In this document: one piece after another, positions 51,355 to 63,729 of the stretch
Position numbering within the stretch: position 1 is the stretch's first letter
Layout: each line of letters starts with the position of its first letter
NCBI GenBank assembly: GCA_017654935.2
Contig: CM065695.1
Coordinates: 37,885,169 to 37,949,168, forward strand
Reading direction: 5' to 3'
DNA: 64,000 bases
DNA from: Phymorhynchus buccinoides
Lineage: Eukaryota > Mollusca > Gastropoda > Neogastropoda > Raphitomidae
Position numbers and translations under genes: made by a program
The notes under the pieces: model-generated
The model's input: the letters and a program-made list of their open reading frames with translations, nothing else
The model's database searches: none
Told to the model about the DNA's origin: nothing

Positions 51355-52640
51355 ATCTACAGAACAGCAATTGTGTCAGTGTTTCTAGTGAACATTACAA
51401 CACATTGCATCATAGCAAGCTGAAATGACGTAATGCATACCTAATGACGTCAAGCGTCAGGGGCTGCTACATGGGTGCATCAGTAATGTCCTAGAAGGGT
51501 GCCATTCCCTTGTTTTTGTCCACACAAGCATAACATTTATATTATTAAAAAAACATCAGTCGTTCTGCTTTCAACATGCAGTTTTAATATGACAAGTGAC
51601 GTCATTTTCCGAAAATTATTTTTTAAAAAGTCATGTCTGCCTGTAAAAGGTTCATCTGACAAAACAGCATTTCTACATCTTTACCCGACAGAAACTTGAA
51701 GATGATTTGGCGAAAATCCATGCAAATTTGGATTCTGTTTATGGGCGACCTTATGTGTCCTGCTGCATAGTTTTTAAACCGGAACATTACATTGGCTTTG
51801 AAGGTACTATAGCTAGAGAAGGTCATTATTGACACTAAAAAACGAACAAACTTTTCTTTATGTGAAAGGACTGGAAGCTTAATTTACATTTATTTCTGTT
51901 TAAGAAATAAGCCACAGATGTACTGTATAATATGGTTAATTGCCAGGATTCTGCAACAAATCTTTGGCCAGAAACTTGAGACACAAGATGGATGCCCTAC
52001 TTCAGAAGTGGAGACATGAAAAAGTGGTGGGTAAAATGTTAACTTTTTTCCCTCCAAATTAATAGGCCAGATGAACCCAAATCCTCTTGTGATACTATAA
52101 CTGGGTCTCACAGGAGCAGCCAGAGCGGAATCCATGGTTGAGATTGGTAAGAATATTGTGTTGTTCCAGGTGTTTCATGAGATGGCTGTATATAATATGT
52201 TCAAGCAGTTAGCAGAAGACTGATGTCTTCAATCTTCAAATGTTTTAGTCACGCCGTCTAAAAAGACTATAAGTAACTTGAGGTTGCGCAGTAAAAAAAA
52301 AAAGTCTATTTACTCCTATCTCATGGGTACTCTTGGGAAATTTCAAAAATCCTGCAAGCCTCGGCGGAGTGCAGGGACAGTGCACCTCCTGGGGGTTCCA
52401 TGGGACAATGCCCCCTGGAAGCTGAAGGGAAACAACAGTTTCCAATGTAATTGACAGGCTCTCGTCGCACTTTCACTTCTGTTTAACTTCATGACCTCTA
52501 TAACCAGCAAAATGCATCTTCTCAATTTCTCATAATCCGGCGACGCCGGCTCCAGGCAATAAAAAAAATTCTGAACTTCAGGACATCCTGGACAAAAAAA
52601 TCCTGAGCTTCACTGAGGACATCCTGAAAGCAGGAGCATC
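50400..52640. other. Mostly unassigned sequence
   Basis: Apart from the GT/CA pair at 51216-51354 I recognise no gene or repeat family. 52540-52640 (GGACATCCTG repeats) resembles short dispersed sequence near 46800 and 63220. Confidence 0.45.
51216..51354. repeat. (GT)n facing (CA)n
   Basis: GTGTGT/GCGT sequence at 51218-51270 and GCAC/CACA at 51270-51353 form an imperfect inverted microsatellite pair. Confidence 0.9.
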
Positions 52641-52679
52641 CATGCTATCTCCAATTGTGTGTGTATGTGTGTGTGTGTC

Positions 52680-52722
<43 letters not shown>

Positions 52723-52885
52723 ATGCATATTTATGGACCATAGACCTTTGTTTCGCAGTATCCAGGCAAGACCAATCCGGCTACTGTAGCAGTTCCCGGG
52801 GGCAAGCCCTGACCGGCACAGCTCCTGCCCTTCATTTACCACTACTTTGATCTATGCCCCCCCTAACCCTATCTTGAATTTTTAA

Positions 52886-53122
52886 CCGTTTTACCGCCAA
52901 CGTCGCATTTTAGCACCACAGTGATTTACACCTATGTCACTAAAATGCATCAAATTGGGGTCTACTATCCAAAGACCCTATTGTCTTAGTTTTGGGAAGT
53001 ATAGGATAGACCTTATTTTATATATGTCACACAAGAATCCCCAATACTGCAGACGGATTTTGTTCTCTACCCAGGTAAATTTAATAGCAAATTTTGGCTG
53101 AAGCATGGCTGGTGGTGAAAGG
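52886..53122. mobile_element. piggyBac-type MITE, older copy
   Basis: Same family as 32286-32523 along its whole length (for example GTCTTAGTTTTGGGAAGTA, CCCCAATACTGCAGA). TTAA is kept on the left only; the right end is broken at AAAGGTCACC. Confidence 0.82.
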
Positions 53123-53130
53123 TCACCTCG

Positions 53131-53560
53131 GGTGTGCCTAATATACGAAAACGAGCGAAAACGGGCGAAAACAGAAGCGAAAGTGCTTTTTATTTATTTA
53201 TCGTAAACAAGAACAAAAAATGTCAAATTTGTCTAAACCCTACCAAATTTTGCATAGATTTGATCTTTAATCAACTGTTGATCCATATTTATATGTAATT
53301 TCCGATCTGCATTTTTTTTATAAACCAGCTTCCGCTAGCCATTACTTCCGCCGACTGAACTTTTTTCCACTTCTCACCATACTATTAAATCTTAATGAAA
53401 CTTGGCAGAAAGGTTCCTTAGATGCTGCCCATGGTGTTAAAATTGACGTAATGACCCAAGATCAGCGTAATCCCTTTAAATCAGATTCAGTCTCTTATGT
53501 TTTCGCCCGTTTTCGCTCGTTTTCGCCCGTTTTCGCTCGTTTTCGTATATTAGGTAGACC
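53131..53560. mobile_element. MITE-like element with TTTTCGC-repeat ends
   Basis: CCTAATATACGAAAACGAGC at the left and the complement at the right form inverted ends that continue into (GAAAACGGGC)n. The element abuts the broken right end of the TTAA MITE at 52886. Confidence 0.75.
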
Positions 53561-53562
53561 GA

Positions 53563-54560
53563 AAATGACATGTTGTTGAGCTCCCTCTTGAATGATGCCA
53601 AGGAGGGAGCCTCAGCTGCTGCAGCCGGGAGATAATTCCACACAGGAATGGTCCTATGGAAAAAAATGTACTTGAGTGTGTTAATTTGTCCTTGTTGATA
53701 TTTGTTGGAATTTAAGGGAGTGGTTTGATCTTGTGTGGGTGTTTCCTGGAAGGAGGTATTTCTCGGCCAGGGTATCAACAAGGGCGTTCACGATCTTATA
53801 CATCATGATGGTTTGATGTTTATTGGTACGCCTTGAGTATAGGGATTCCCACTGAAGGATGGTGATCATAGCTGTGACGCTGCTGGTGTAGCAAAATGTG
53901 AGGGATACAAGCCAATAGTTTTCTGCCAAGTGCTTGTCCCCCTTCTTGAAAACTGGGGCTACGTTGGCATTGATCCAGTCATTGGGCAGGGATCCAGTGT
54001 CGACTGGTCTTTGGAATATGCATGTCATCACTGAGTCCTTCTGCCAGTTGGCTGGAACATTCCTTCAGCACTTGGTTGGTTCCGATGCCATCTGGGCCTA
54101 CAGCTTTGTGTACACTGATGTTATTCAGGAGCTTTTCCACACCCTTGCTGCCAATCTTCAATTCACCAACAGAGGGGCATTAATTGGTTGATGTCATTTG
54201 TTTTTGGGGGAGGTGACGATGGTGGCTGAAAACTGACTGAAACTGGTTTATCAATATCTTGATCGATGTATTTCACTGGAAGAAGCCCAATTCAGGACAG
54301 ACATGAACACCAGTAAGATGTTAGCCTTTGTTCATGTATCACTGTGTAAGGTATACCACTCTGTTTCAACGGAACAACTCCGATATTATCTTGCCTCTTG
54401 TACTTGATGTATTTCCAGAATGGTTTTGAGTTGTTCTGGGTCATGATGGTGTTATTTAGGTGACTCTATTCAGCTTTCCGAAAGGCCCTCTTGCATTCTT
54501 TTTGAACGAAGTTTTATCCAGCTTCCAGTTCGCTGTGCCTGTTTGCTATGCCTTCTAAGC
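53563..54560 (-). mobile_element. LINE RT with internal deletion
   Basis: In order on the minus strand: NNTIMTQNNSKPFWKYIKYK, GVEKLLNNISVHKAVGPDGI, LPNDWINANVAPVFKKGDKH (RT motifs 1-2), then directly C-terminal sequence ITILQWESLYSRRTNKHQTI and TIPVWNYLPAAAAEAPSLAS. The RT palm with its catalytic Asp pair is missing. Several frameshifts. Confidence 0.8.
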
Positions 54561-55137
54561 AGTCTTCTAAGCTTGTTGTTTAGCTATCATGATGGGCAAG
54601 AGGTGTTTGCATCGACGCACAGATGAATTGTGGGAAGGGGGCGTTTTTGTTTGTTTGTTTTTTAGCGGAAAAAAGAGTGGTCAGGCTCTAGTCTGAGTAT
54701 GCCTGACTTGGATGCTACGCCCCTGAAATGTTCTGCCCAAATCCCTAACGCTACCCTACTACTAGGCCTAACGTTTATTTTTAGATTATGGATGACATTT
54801 TACCATCCAAAAATAATACGAGTAAATATAGTTATAAAAACAAAATCTAATAAAAAATACATCATTGTCGATATATTAAATATAAAGCACTGCAATAAAT
54901 TAATTACCGTGTCCTTTTTCAGTTTATTTGATATAAGAGCGTACGTAGCAAAGTTGTGAATTTATTCTAAACAGGCCTACGTCCGTTTAACCATTACCAA
55001 TCAAAAACTATACTTATGTCATTCGTAACCAATGCGTATGAATTTACTAATTCGAAACTGACAGTTCACTGCTACGCGTGGGTCGCAACGAAGAACCACC
55101 AAACAAGACTTTACACACAGAAAAAAACAGAATCAAG

Positions 55138-55194
55138 ATGCGTGAAATCGTGCATATGCAGGCTGGCCAATGTGGCAACCAAATTGGAGCAAAG
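55138..55194 (+). CDS. TUBB: Conventional beta-tubulin, exon 1 (residues 1-19)
   Basis: Reads MREIVHMQAGQCGNQIGAK and ends AAAG|GTAAGT, a strong donor at the conserved codon-19 intron. MREI and Cys12 are both present, unlike the minus-strand gene. A CCAAT motif at about 54997 lies some 140 bp upstream, but the transcription start is not visible. Intron 1 is 8.4 kb and filled with mobile elements. Only exons 1 and 2 are in the window. Confidence 0.93.
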
Positions 55195-55479
55195 GTAAGT
55201 GTCCTACTTTACTTTTAGAATGGTTTATTTCATGAATGATCCGCTGTTGAATGAATGATCAGTTGGTTGACATAGTACAGTTGCTTGTGCGCAGTGACGG
55301 TGTGTGACCATAGTCACCATACATCATTTGATTGGATGACGGCAACGGGCAATCGGCCAATCGGCCATTTCACTTTTTTTCAGTCAATTCTCTTCTTCTT
55401 CTTCTGTGGTAGAAGAGTTTATGTTTTACGTCTTCTCGACCGAAGTCATATGAGACATTTCTTTAACTTTTAGATTTTG

Positions 55480-55660
55480 TCACTGGATGCATTCAAAACA
55501 GCACTCCATAAACACCTCCACAAGCCCACCCTGTGACTGTCTCAGTGGCCCCCCCCCCCCCCCTTGCCCCATCCTGTGATCCTCACATCAAAACTAAATC
55601 AGGGAACTAGGGGCCATAGATCAAAGTAGTGGTAAATAGAGTTGAGAACCGGTTCAAAAA
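55480..55660 (+). mobile_element. LINE tail fragment
   Basis: LSLDAFKTALHKHLHKPTL then a stop, poly-C, and a 3' end sharing ATAGATCAAAGTAGTGGTAA with the complement of 52830-52860. It begins 290 bp into the first intron of the plus-strand tubulin gene. Confidence 0.6.
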
Positions 55661-55760
55661 TCCGAACCGGTTTTAAACTGGGTTTCCCTCTTCGAACTGG
55701 TTTTACCGAACCGTTTTTTGTAACCAGTAGGTCTACTCGCATCACTAGTTTCACCTATGC

Positions 55761-55784
55761 AAACACACACACGCACGCACACGC

Positions 55785-55823
<39 letters not shown>
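55761..55823. repeat. (CA)n before the LINE endonuclease fragment
   Basis: CA repeat with GCAC units, ending about 15-30 bp before recognisable LINE sequence. Confidence 0.95.
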
Positions 55824-55826
<3 letters not shown>

Positions 55827-55837
55827 CTTCTTGTGAT

Positions 55838-56107
55838 ATTTGTGAGGATTCTTGTAAGGTTATTTATAGCAATGTGGATAGTTTTCTAAATAAAAAAGAT
55901 GAACTGCTTGTACGTTTAAGTGAAGTCAAGCCACATATAGGTCTTACCAAAGTATTAGCGAAAAACCAACTTTACTCCATGTGTAGTTCTGAATATGAAC
56001 TCCCTAATTATGATATGTTCTTGAATGAAGACCCCAAAAGAGGTATAGCTTTATATTTTGATAAGACACTAAATGCTAGAGAGTGTGAGGAAGTAAATCA
56101 GTTACCC
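55838..56107 (+). mobile_element. LINE endonuclease N-terminal fragment
   Basis: YSNVDSFLNKKDELLVRLSE, KNQLYSMCSSEYELPNYDMF and RGIALYFDKTLNAREC match the start of AP-type LINE endonucleases. (CA)n at 55761-55823 lies immediately upstream. The frame stops at 56107 and no RT follows. Confidence 0.72.
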
Positions 56108-56569
56108 TAAAGTTACAGCGACAGAATAGTCAGAAGTGACTGTGGTTGCTCTACAGGAAAGAAAGAAGACATCCCCCCCATTATTTAATTGATTTCCTTA
56201 AAGTTATAAATCTATCTATTTCAAAAAATTATTATCCTTTACATACAGCAAACGGAGTATCAAATACTTAAATTATTCCTGACTATCTTGGCTCTATCTT
56301 TCCCCCATAATAATATTTCATCCTATCTCACTATCTACCCTATCTTTGCTGAACTTAGTTATTTTCTTTCTTTTTTCGTACTGCAGCAGAATCTTCAGCG
56401 TGTTGAAGTTGGCTGCCTAAGGAGAAGAAGAAGAGGGGATAGTGAAAAAGTTTTTGTAAAAATATAGATGTTTTTCTTTTAATTTGATTTATATTTGTTC
56501 TTATTTCGAAAGTGTTAATCTTGAATAAAGGTCAAGTTATAATAAGGGGCCATGGCTCGCACGAGACTA

Positions 56570-58745
56570 CTCTGGGTTATAAATCTTTACATTTATTTCC
56601 TTTAAAATGTTGGATTAAAACTGTTAGCTGGTTCCACCTGAGCATGGAGATTAAAATTTTCAGGACCACTTTTTAAAAGAATGACAAAAGCCTGAAGGTT
56701 TAAAAATCGAGTAAGGTCTAAGGAAAAAACAAACGAAAAACTATTTACATACTTCGTCTTTATTTTTCGACAATGTTTTAAAAACAGTTACCGCAAAATA
56801 CGGACATTTTTCTTAAACTATACATATTTTAAAAAACAAAGTGTAATTTATGATCTGCGAAACGCAATCTTTATTTATTAGGTTTTAACAACGCGTACGT
56901 TATGAGAGAAGTAGGGTCCCTATCTTGGTTAAAAAAAAAAATGGTAATAGCTCCCGGACTCTGAAGGCTCTGTAACATATCTTGGCCAAGTCCGAGAAAA
57001 AGATTTTTTTAAAAAGAGCTTTTTGTACAACAGGAGAACTTTTGTACTTTGAGGGGTGAAGCAAAAAGATAGAGGCTGTCCCCCTGTTCCAGCGTTCTAT
57101 TTAGAGGGACCCTATTCATCATTTTTTGTTATTAACATTATGTTTATGTACAAAAAATTATCTTGGTTTAAAATTTGCATTTAAATCTATATTTTAACAT
57201 GTTGGAAAGGGCAGTTAACGTTTCTTACTTCCTCGAGGCAGGGGGAGGGAGGGAGGGGATTAAAAAGACAATAAACTCAAAAGAGTTTGATTTGGCCGGT
57301 CCTCCAGACTTGCCAATTTAAAAAAGGGGGGAAAAATATTTGGAGATAGGATTGGAGTGTAGCTAGGTGTTCGGCCCGCGGTCCGGGAGGACCCTACCCA
57401 TTCCTATTATAAGACAGTTTTAAAAGTTACATTTAAATATTAGTTTGTTCTAGACTACCTCGTTTCTTGGCTAAAAAAGATGGCCAAAACTTGACTGGAT
57501 TAGAGATTCGGCGAGCCAGACCATAGGGGCCCACCCCTCCGTAGTATCTAGCTGTATTATTGATTTTGAAAAGTTATATCTTTTGTCTTTATTTTAGTTA
57601 TGAATGGTTCGGGTTCCGTGCTGATTTGTACAAGGTTCGAATAAATGATTAATGTTCAGGGTTTCCCCACACTCGCATTTAGTTTCTACAAATGTACATG
57701 GATTAGAACGGGTTGTAAAGATGGTTTGATTTTAAGAAACAAACCGTCTCTAACTATTTTGTGGTCCCAAGAGTGGGCTTTCGCGTAGCTTTCCAGCTCT
57801 GCTCCACTGTTGGAACGCTGCTACTTTTAACCTGCTTTTTGCTTCCTTAATGGAAAGTTTTATATTAGTTTGAATGCCTGATATTCCCATTGCGGCGTTC
57901 TTTGCTGCCCTATCGGCTTGGTCATTACCTGAAATGCCGCAATGAGAGGGAATCCATATTATTTCTAAAGCTGTGCCTTTTATTGAAAGTTGATGTAATA
58001 GTATTTTTATTTCATTTATAATTTCCGATCTATTTTGAGTTTCTCCTTGTAGGGCTTGAATAGAAGATAGGGAGGGTCTGTATAAATGACTACATTTAAA
58101 GGTAAATTAGGTCAGTTATTTAAAAAGGCACATGCTTCTAGTAGTGCCCACAGCTCTGCACTAAAAATAGAAAGGTGGTCATTTAGTTGAAAAGACTTTA
58201 TTATTTGTAGTGCAGGAATAGTAAATGCACATCCTATTTTGTGGTTAATTTTCGAACCATCTGTATAAATTTGTAAAAAGTTTTTAGAGTTTTCAATTTT
58301 TTCTTTGGCTGCTATACCTATCAAATTGATTTCTTCTTTTGAGTAATTTTTATTTAAAGTAGTATCGTATTGTATCTCTTCTCTCTCCCACGGTGGAAAA
58401 ATTGCCGTAGGATGGAGAGAGACGTGTTCTAACTCTAAATTAACTTCTTTAAATATGTCTGCGGAGTAATGAATGTTTTTGTTTTTTTCACTTAAACCGG
58501 GACGTTTTTTCTTTTTTGTAGCATAGTTGAGAAAAGGATCTATTATGTTCATTGTAAACTTTGTAGCTTTCGGTTTTGGCTGCATACCATCGAACCAAAA
58601 AGTTGGCACCATTTAATTTCATAAGGTTCTGTAAGGGCAACCGTCCGATGTCCCTGTACACTAATTTGTTCACTGCGTACACAGGGACATCGAGGGCTAT
58701 CTTTAATGCTTTTGTTTCAATAACTTGTAATTTATGAAATTGCGC
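56570..58745 (-). mobile_element. LINE with RNase H domain and 3' UTR
   Basis: The minus strand encodes an RT tail (LDVPVYAVNKLVYRDIGRLP, frame broken), then LQIYTDGSKINHKIGCAFTI and LSIFSAELWALLEACAFL, and after a frame change IIWIPSHCGISGNDQADRAA. These are the Asp, Glu and His-Asp parts of an RNase H fold. A 3' UTR of about 1.2 kb follows. It lies in antisense orientation in intron 1 of the plus-strand beta-tubulin gene. Confidence 0.8.
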
Positions 58746-59247
58746 TTTTGCTAGGGAATGGAAAGCTATGTGTGGTAGGTAGGTAAATTTGAGTTTTACG
58801 TCCTCTCGACCTGGGAAGGAAAGCTATGTGTGGTGTTGGCCAGCTTCTTTTTATAGTAGGGGGTGACCAAAGAAAAAGAATCAGAAGAGAGAAATCTAGG
58901 CTAGCCAACTTCACGTTGAAGATTCTGCTGTACTTTAGCCAGTTTAGGGGGTAGGCCTAGTACGAAAAAGAGAGAAATAGCAAAAGATAGAGTACAAAGC
59001 GAAATGATAACATTATGGGGAAATAGAAAGAAAGAAATGATTGCAAGATAGTCAGGAAATAACTGAAGTATTTTCAGATACACAGTTTACTATAATACTA
59101 TGTAAAAAATATTAATGAGATTCAAAACAAAAAAAACTTCTTCTACCACCTGCCATAACGGGCAATTATTAACATATACTGGGGTTCAAAGAATTATGCA
59201 CAAACAAGGCTAGAATAGATAGATAAGAGGGCATGCACGGTCAGTCT

Positions 59248-59707
59248 GGCATTCTCAAAATGGATTTGTTCTTCTTGACAGCGTGGCCACAATCAACGCT
59301 TTGACATTTTGAGAATAAATCCATTTTCTGATTTTGAGAATGCCACCATGTCGATCATGACCTACCATCAAATTTTATCTTTTGTGTATTCAACACTAAA
59401 TTGACCCTAAACCTATTCCTAACACTACAGTATCCCTAACTCTTCGCACATGCGCAGACATGTTGAGAACAAATGACAAATCCATTTTGAGAACGCCACA
59501 CCCGGGTACCCGTGGCTAGTCCGAGAACACCTGATGTGTGTTCTCAAAATGGATTTGTTCTCAACATGTCTGCGCATGTGCGAAGAGTTAGGGATAGGTT
59601 TAGGGTCAATTTAGTGTTGAATACACACAACAATAAAATTTGATTGTATGTCATGATCGATTTCGCACATGCGCAGACATGTTGAGAACAAATCCATTTT
59701 GAGAATG
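59248..59707. mobile_element. Two copies of a palindromic ATTCTCAAAATGG element
   Basis: 59538-59707 is a 170-bp foldback, CTCAAAATGGATTTGTTCTC to its complement, with TCTGCGCATGTGCGAA in both arms. 59248-59499 is a related copy in inverted order with an internal partial duplication. Both include CCTAAACCTA/TAGGTTTAGG segments. Confidence 0.8.
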
Positions 59708-59894
59708 CCTCCTACGAAAAAGAAGGGGTGGGGGGCGGGAGTTTTTAAGCGGGGAGCTTCAGCACCTTCGAAGACCCGGGCTGGACGGTTTCTGGTGGCA
59801 GGGACTTCCAGTCACGAACGGTTCTGGGGGAAAGAATTGTTGTTTTCGGGGGAGATGACGATGGTGGGGTGAAAACTGGTTTATCAAAATGTTA

Positions 59895-60240
59895 GGTTTA
59901 CGACGAGTGTGCTGGTTCGAATCCAGCTGGGGTCGCAGTTGTGTGTCCTTGGGAAAGGCACTTTACTCCTATTTTCCTCACTCCACCCAGGAATAAATGG
60001 GTACCTGACGTCAGTTGGGGGAAAAGTCCTTCGGATAAGAGACTTAAAACAGAGGTCTTGTGTACGAACGCATGCACAAAGATCTTGCACACACGTTAAA
60101 GCCCATTCCACTAATCGGTAGGAGTAGGCCATGGTGTGCCGGTCGAATGGATTCATGACACGAACTCGCATAGCGTGCATCCTGTGCGCCAATTGCAGTC
60201 TAAATAAAGACTTTGGGCGTGGGGCAGGATAAACATCCCC
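59895..60240 (+). mobile_element. tRNA-headed SINE, second family
   Basis: B box GGTTCGAATCC near 59913, then TGTCCTTGGGAAAGGCACTT, CACTCCACCCAGGAATAAAT, GGGTACCTGACGTCAG and a 3' part with TAAATAAAGACTTTGGGCG. The core differs from the family at 33641. Confidence 0.75.
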
Positions 60241-60611
60241 AATAGGAAGAAAGGAAAGAATCGACAGTGATCAGTCAGTGACTGATCAGAACAGTGATTA
60301 AAAAAGTTGAGTTGGCATCGAGTCAGTTCAGAGATATCTGCACATCTATATTCTATGGTCAGTTCAAAAAGCTACTTCCAACCTGACCCATCCTTCCCCC
60401 AGCCATTCAAAGCCAATCATCCGGGCAGCTAAGGAATTTATATCTGGATGAAATATATTTTACTACTTCTAGTCTTGAATAATGTTACACTTAAACAACA
60501 GAACAAACTGGTATGCCTCAATGCCTCATAATAAGCATATTTGCTTAACCCAACTTCCATCATTGAGCCATACCAGTTGGTCATCCTTTTTAATACTTAC
60601 ATACATCTGTA

Positions 60612-60756
60612 TCGTTAAAAATTCGGGACTTTCCTGGAGTTGCACTGCCTCCGGGCATTGCCTCCAGGATCGTTCCCACCATCTTTATATCTACTAGTGT
60701 CCCATATGTGTGTTTCAGACCGGAGGACGTTAAACGGATTTTCATTCATTCTTTTT
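60612..60756 (+). mobile_element. GTTGCACTGCCTCCGG repeat
   Basis: Copy ending GGACGTTAAACGGATTTTCA and ATTCATTC. Confidence 0.77.
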
Positions 60757-60759
60757 TAA

Positions 60760-62240
60760 GGATGAACTTGGGTCCGTATTGTTGTGGCAACTACTTCACT
60801 TTGCAGGCGAATCTGTGCCATAAATAACTATTTTTAGTTTTAAAGGGAGTTAATTTACGAGAAGTTCCTTCCCCTTCTTCATTTCACTATATTTTTAAAA
60901 ATCCACCAATCACGTCCTTTAAATATTTTGGCTGTATATTCTACATAGTATTTCAAATATATTTCTTTCATTAAATTAATTGGAAAAACTATTTTTGTTG
61001 AGCAGTATCATGAAACATATTTAGTAGAAAATGTTCTTAAATAATTGACAGTGTCGCAAACATAAATAAAATTGCCGTTGAGTGAAAATCTAACAATTTT
61101 AACTGAATAAAAATAATATCCGCACATACTAGAACATAACAAAAAATACATATTCTTGACTATTATTTATGAAAAGTAACTTATGGTAAACTAAAGTTGG
61201 CTTGAAAAAAACTTCTGAAAATATAGATCTAAATGTTCCTCCCTGTCATGTTGAGTCATATATTTCTTTTTGAAAAGTAAAAAGGAAAAGTTGAAATAAA
61301 AAGAAAATAAAAGATTGAGAGAGAAAGTAATGGTCTGATTACAGTTGACATACATGTTTATTTCGTGCAAGACATAGCACGTGCAAAGCGCCGTATGTTT
61401 GTAACATAATATGAATATTGAGTGAATGGGAATCAGGCTGTTGCAGTAGTTAACTTTGTAGAAATTCATTCTCTCTCTGAAAGGCAATAGGGACAGCGGG
61501 TCCTGCTTTAGCTTAGGCTAATAATGCGAATGTTAACCCTTGGGGGGTTATTTTGGAAAACAAAGTATTGATTGTGTAACAGACAAAAGTCTGATAGTAC
61601 TCAGGCTTGTATTGTTCTCTTAAGAGAGGAGACACACGGTGCTTTTCGTGGGCCAAGGGCAGCGGGTTTGTTGAAACTCAGAGAAGGAGAAGAAAAGCTG
61701 CAAAGAAGAATGAAAAGAAGAAGAATAGTGAGACGATAGAAGAAGATGAAAAGGTGGCCTGAAAGACAGAAAGAAAGAAGAAATAATCGGAAACAAATGA
61801 AGGAAACCAAGAAACCAACAGAGAGGACGAAGAAACGGTGACGACGCTGGGAACCGAAACTTCAGTGAACTGGAAATGATAAAAGGGATGTATCAACGAC
61901 GAGTGTGACTAGATAGTGTTAGATAAGATATTGAAGGTATTGTGAATATTGATTTGTATGTTTAAATAACTTGTAATATTGATTTGTATGTTTAAATAAC
62001 TTGTTTTATTGTTCAAATATTAAGTTATAATAAAAGAGAGTGGGGTACGATACGCAATCTTGGATTGAATTGAATGAGGGCTAGAGTTAGATGTATGCGT
62101 TGTGTGCGAAGTCTGCAGGTTCATGTTTGTGTGTGTATGTGCGTAAATTTGACCCTGTGACACTCCCGAAACAGCTGATATATTGTACACTACAGATGTA
62201 AAGAAATCATCCCATGCGTTAAACCTCTATTTTTTTTCCC
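60760..62240. other. AT-rich intron sequence
   Basis: Part of intron 1 of the plus-strand beta-tubulin gene. It has a purine-rich tract at 61675-61800 and a 40-bp tandem duplication (TTGATTTGTATGTTTAAATA) at 61945-62000; nothing else recognised. Confidence 0.55.
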
Positions 62241-62254
62241 CGTTAAAATTCTGG

Positions 62255-62279
62255 TCGCTTCTCGGCCTTTTGGCTAAGA
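62255..62279 (+). pseudogene. U2 snRNA 5' fragment
   Basis: CGCTTCTCGGCCTTTTGGCT within a 25-nt match to the 5' end of U2 snRNA; similarity stops at CTAAGA, before the branch-site recognition sequence. Too short to be a functional gene. No PSE-like promoter was identified. Confidence 0.72.
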
Positions 62280-62313
62280 CAGTGATTCAGGAACATAAAT
62301 TTTTGTTTATATC

Positions 62314-62468
62314 CTGGGACGGTATTCATGTCGAGATAGCATGAGACTTAGCATGATGCTAACTTAGAAGCTCTTCCAAAAGTCCTATTAAATCCTATAG
62401 GACATTGGAAGAGCTTCTAAGTTAGCATCATACTAAATCTCATGCTATCTCGACATGAATACCGTCCC
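62314..62468. repeat. Hairpin with 65-bp arms
   Basis: CTGGGACGGTATTCATGTCG through TTAGAAGCTCTTCCAA is repeated as the complement with two or three mismatches around a loop of about 20 bp. It begins 35 bp after the U2-like segment. Confidence 0.88.
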
Positions 62469-62639
62469 TGGTTGGTTTGTTCAGCCCGTCGTACATGGCG
62501 AAAGCCGATACGCGACGTTAAACTGAACTTCCATCCACCTCTATTTTTCTCTCTCTCAACATGTTGCATTAGATTGTGGCGGTACCATAGCCGATGAGGT
62601 TTAACCGAGGCGTGGTTACTGCTACACCTATCTATTGTT

Positions 62640-62772
62640 AACAAAATCGGGACTTTACTGGTGTTGCACTGCCTCCGGGCATTGCCTCCAGTATTGTTCC
62701 CACCATCTTTGTATCTACAAATGTCCCATATGTGTCTGTTCCAGACCGAGAGGACATAATCATTCATTCACA
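62640..62772 (+). mobile_element. GTTGCACTGCCTCCGG repeat
   Basis: Copy from AACAAAATCGGGACTTTACT to ATCATTCATTCA. It abuts the LINE fragment at 62768. Confidence 0.77.
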
Positions 62773-62965
62773 AATCAACATGCCCATTAAATATTTTATA
62801 TGCTTCAATCAGGTCTTCCCTCACTCTTCTGCCTTTAAGGGAATAGAGATTAAGATAAAGAAGTCTGTTTTCATAATTCATATTTCTGCATTTCTTAGCA
62901 ACCTTTGTAGCCCTTCGTTGAACTCTTTCAATAGCTACTGATTTATATTTACATGGGTGAAACCA
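62768..62965 (-). mobile_element. LINE RT C-terminal fragment
   Basis: IERVQRRATKVAKKCRNMNY, ENRLLYLNLYSLKGRRVRED and LIEAYKIFNGHVDL are the typical conserved end of CR1/Jockey-like RTs. It is joined to the repeat at 62945-63127. Confidence 0.82.
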
Positions 62966-63127
62966 CATGGCAGGAATCCTGATTTTGGCTTTGCTTTTCC
63001 TGAAATCAGGAATTTGCAATAGTTTATTGAAGAATAATTAATACTGGAATGAGAAACACAACTTGTTTTGTTGTTTAAAAAAATAAAAGCTGTCTCATAT
63101 GCTCTTTCTTTATTAGTAAAAATGTAC
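62945..63127 (-). repeat. Interspersed repeat shared with 46919-47117
   Basis: Inverse counterpart of 46919-47117. Here the repeat directly precedes the LINE fragment 62768-62965 on the minus strand. Confidence 0.7.
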
Positions 63128-63513
63128 ACAAAAAAACCATTTGTGAATTGTATAAATTGCGGAAAAAGCGAACTAAAATACCTTCATAAATCAATTTGTG
63201 CTTCAGCTGCAAGGGGACGTTACCCTTGGACCCTGGCCTTTCAGGTTTTTTCATTTTGGTGTGGTTGCACCCATGTTACTGTAAATATGGCCTTACTAGT
63301 GCTTTATATATATTTGTAAACATGTCACAATCAATATTAATAAATGTTCTTTTAATTAACCCTATGATTTTGTTCTCTTTATTTCTGCAACTTGCTACTA
63401 CCTGTGTTGACTCAAAAATCATTAGATGCACTCTGACTCATGATTACACACCCTGCCGCAGTGCTGGCACTTGGAGTGGACTGGCAAGACTAGTTCTAAA
63501 AATCTGAAAGTGA

Positions 63514-63729
<216 letters not shown>

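Noticed and set aside
62255..62279. Functional U2 snRNA gene
   Set aside because: Only the first 25 or so bases match; the branch-site region, Sm site and 3' stem-loops are absent.
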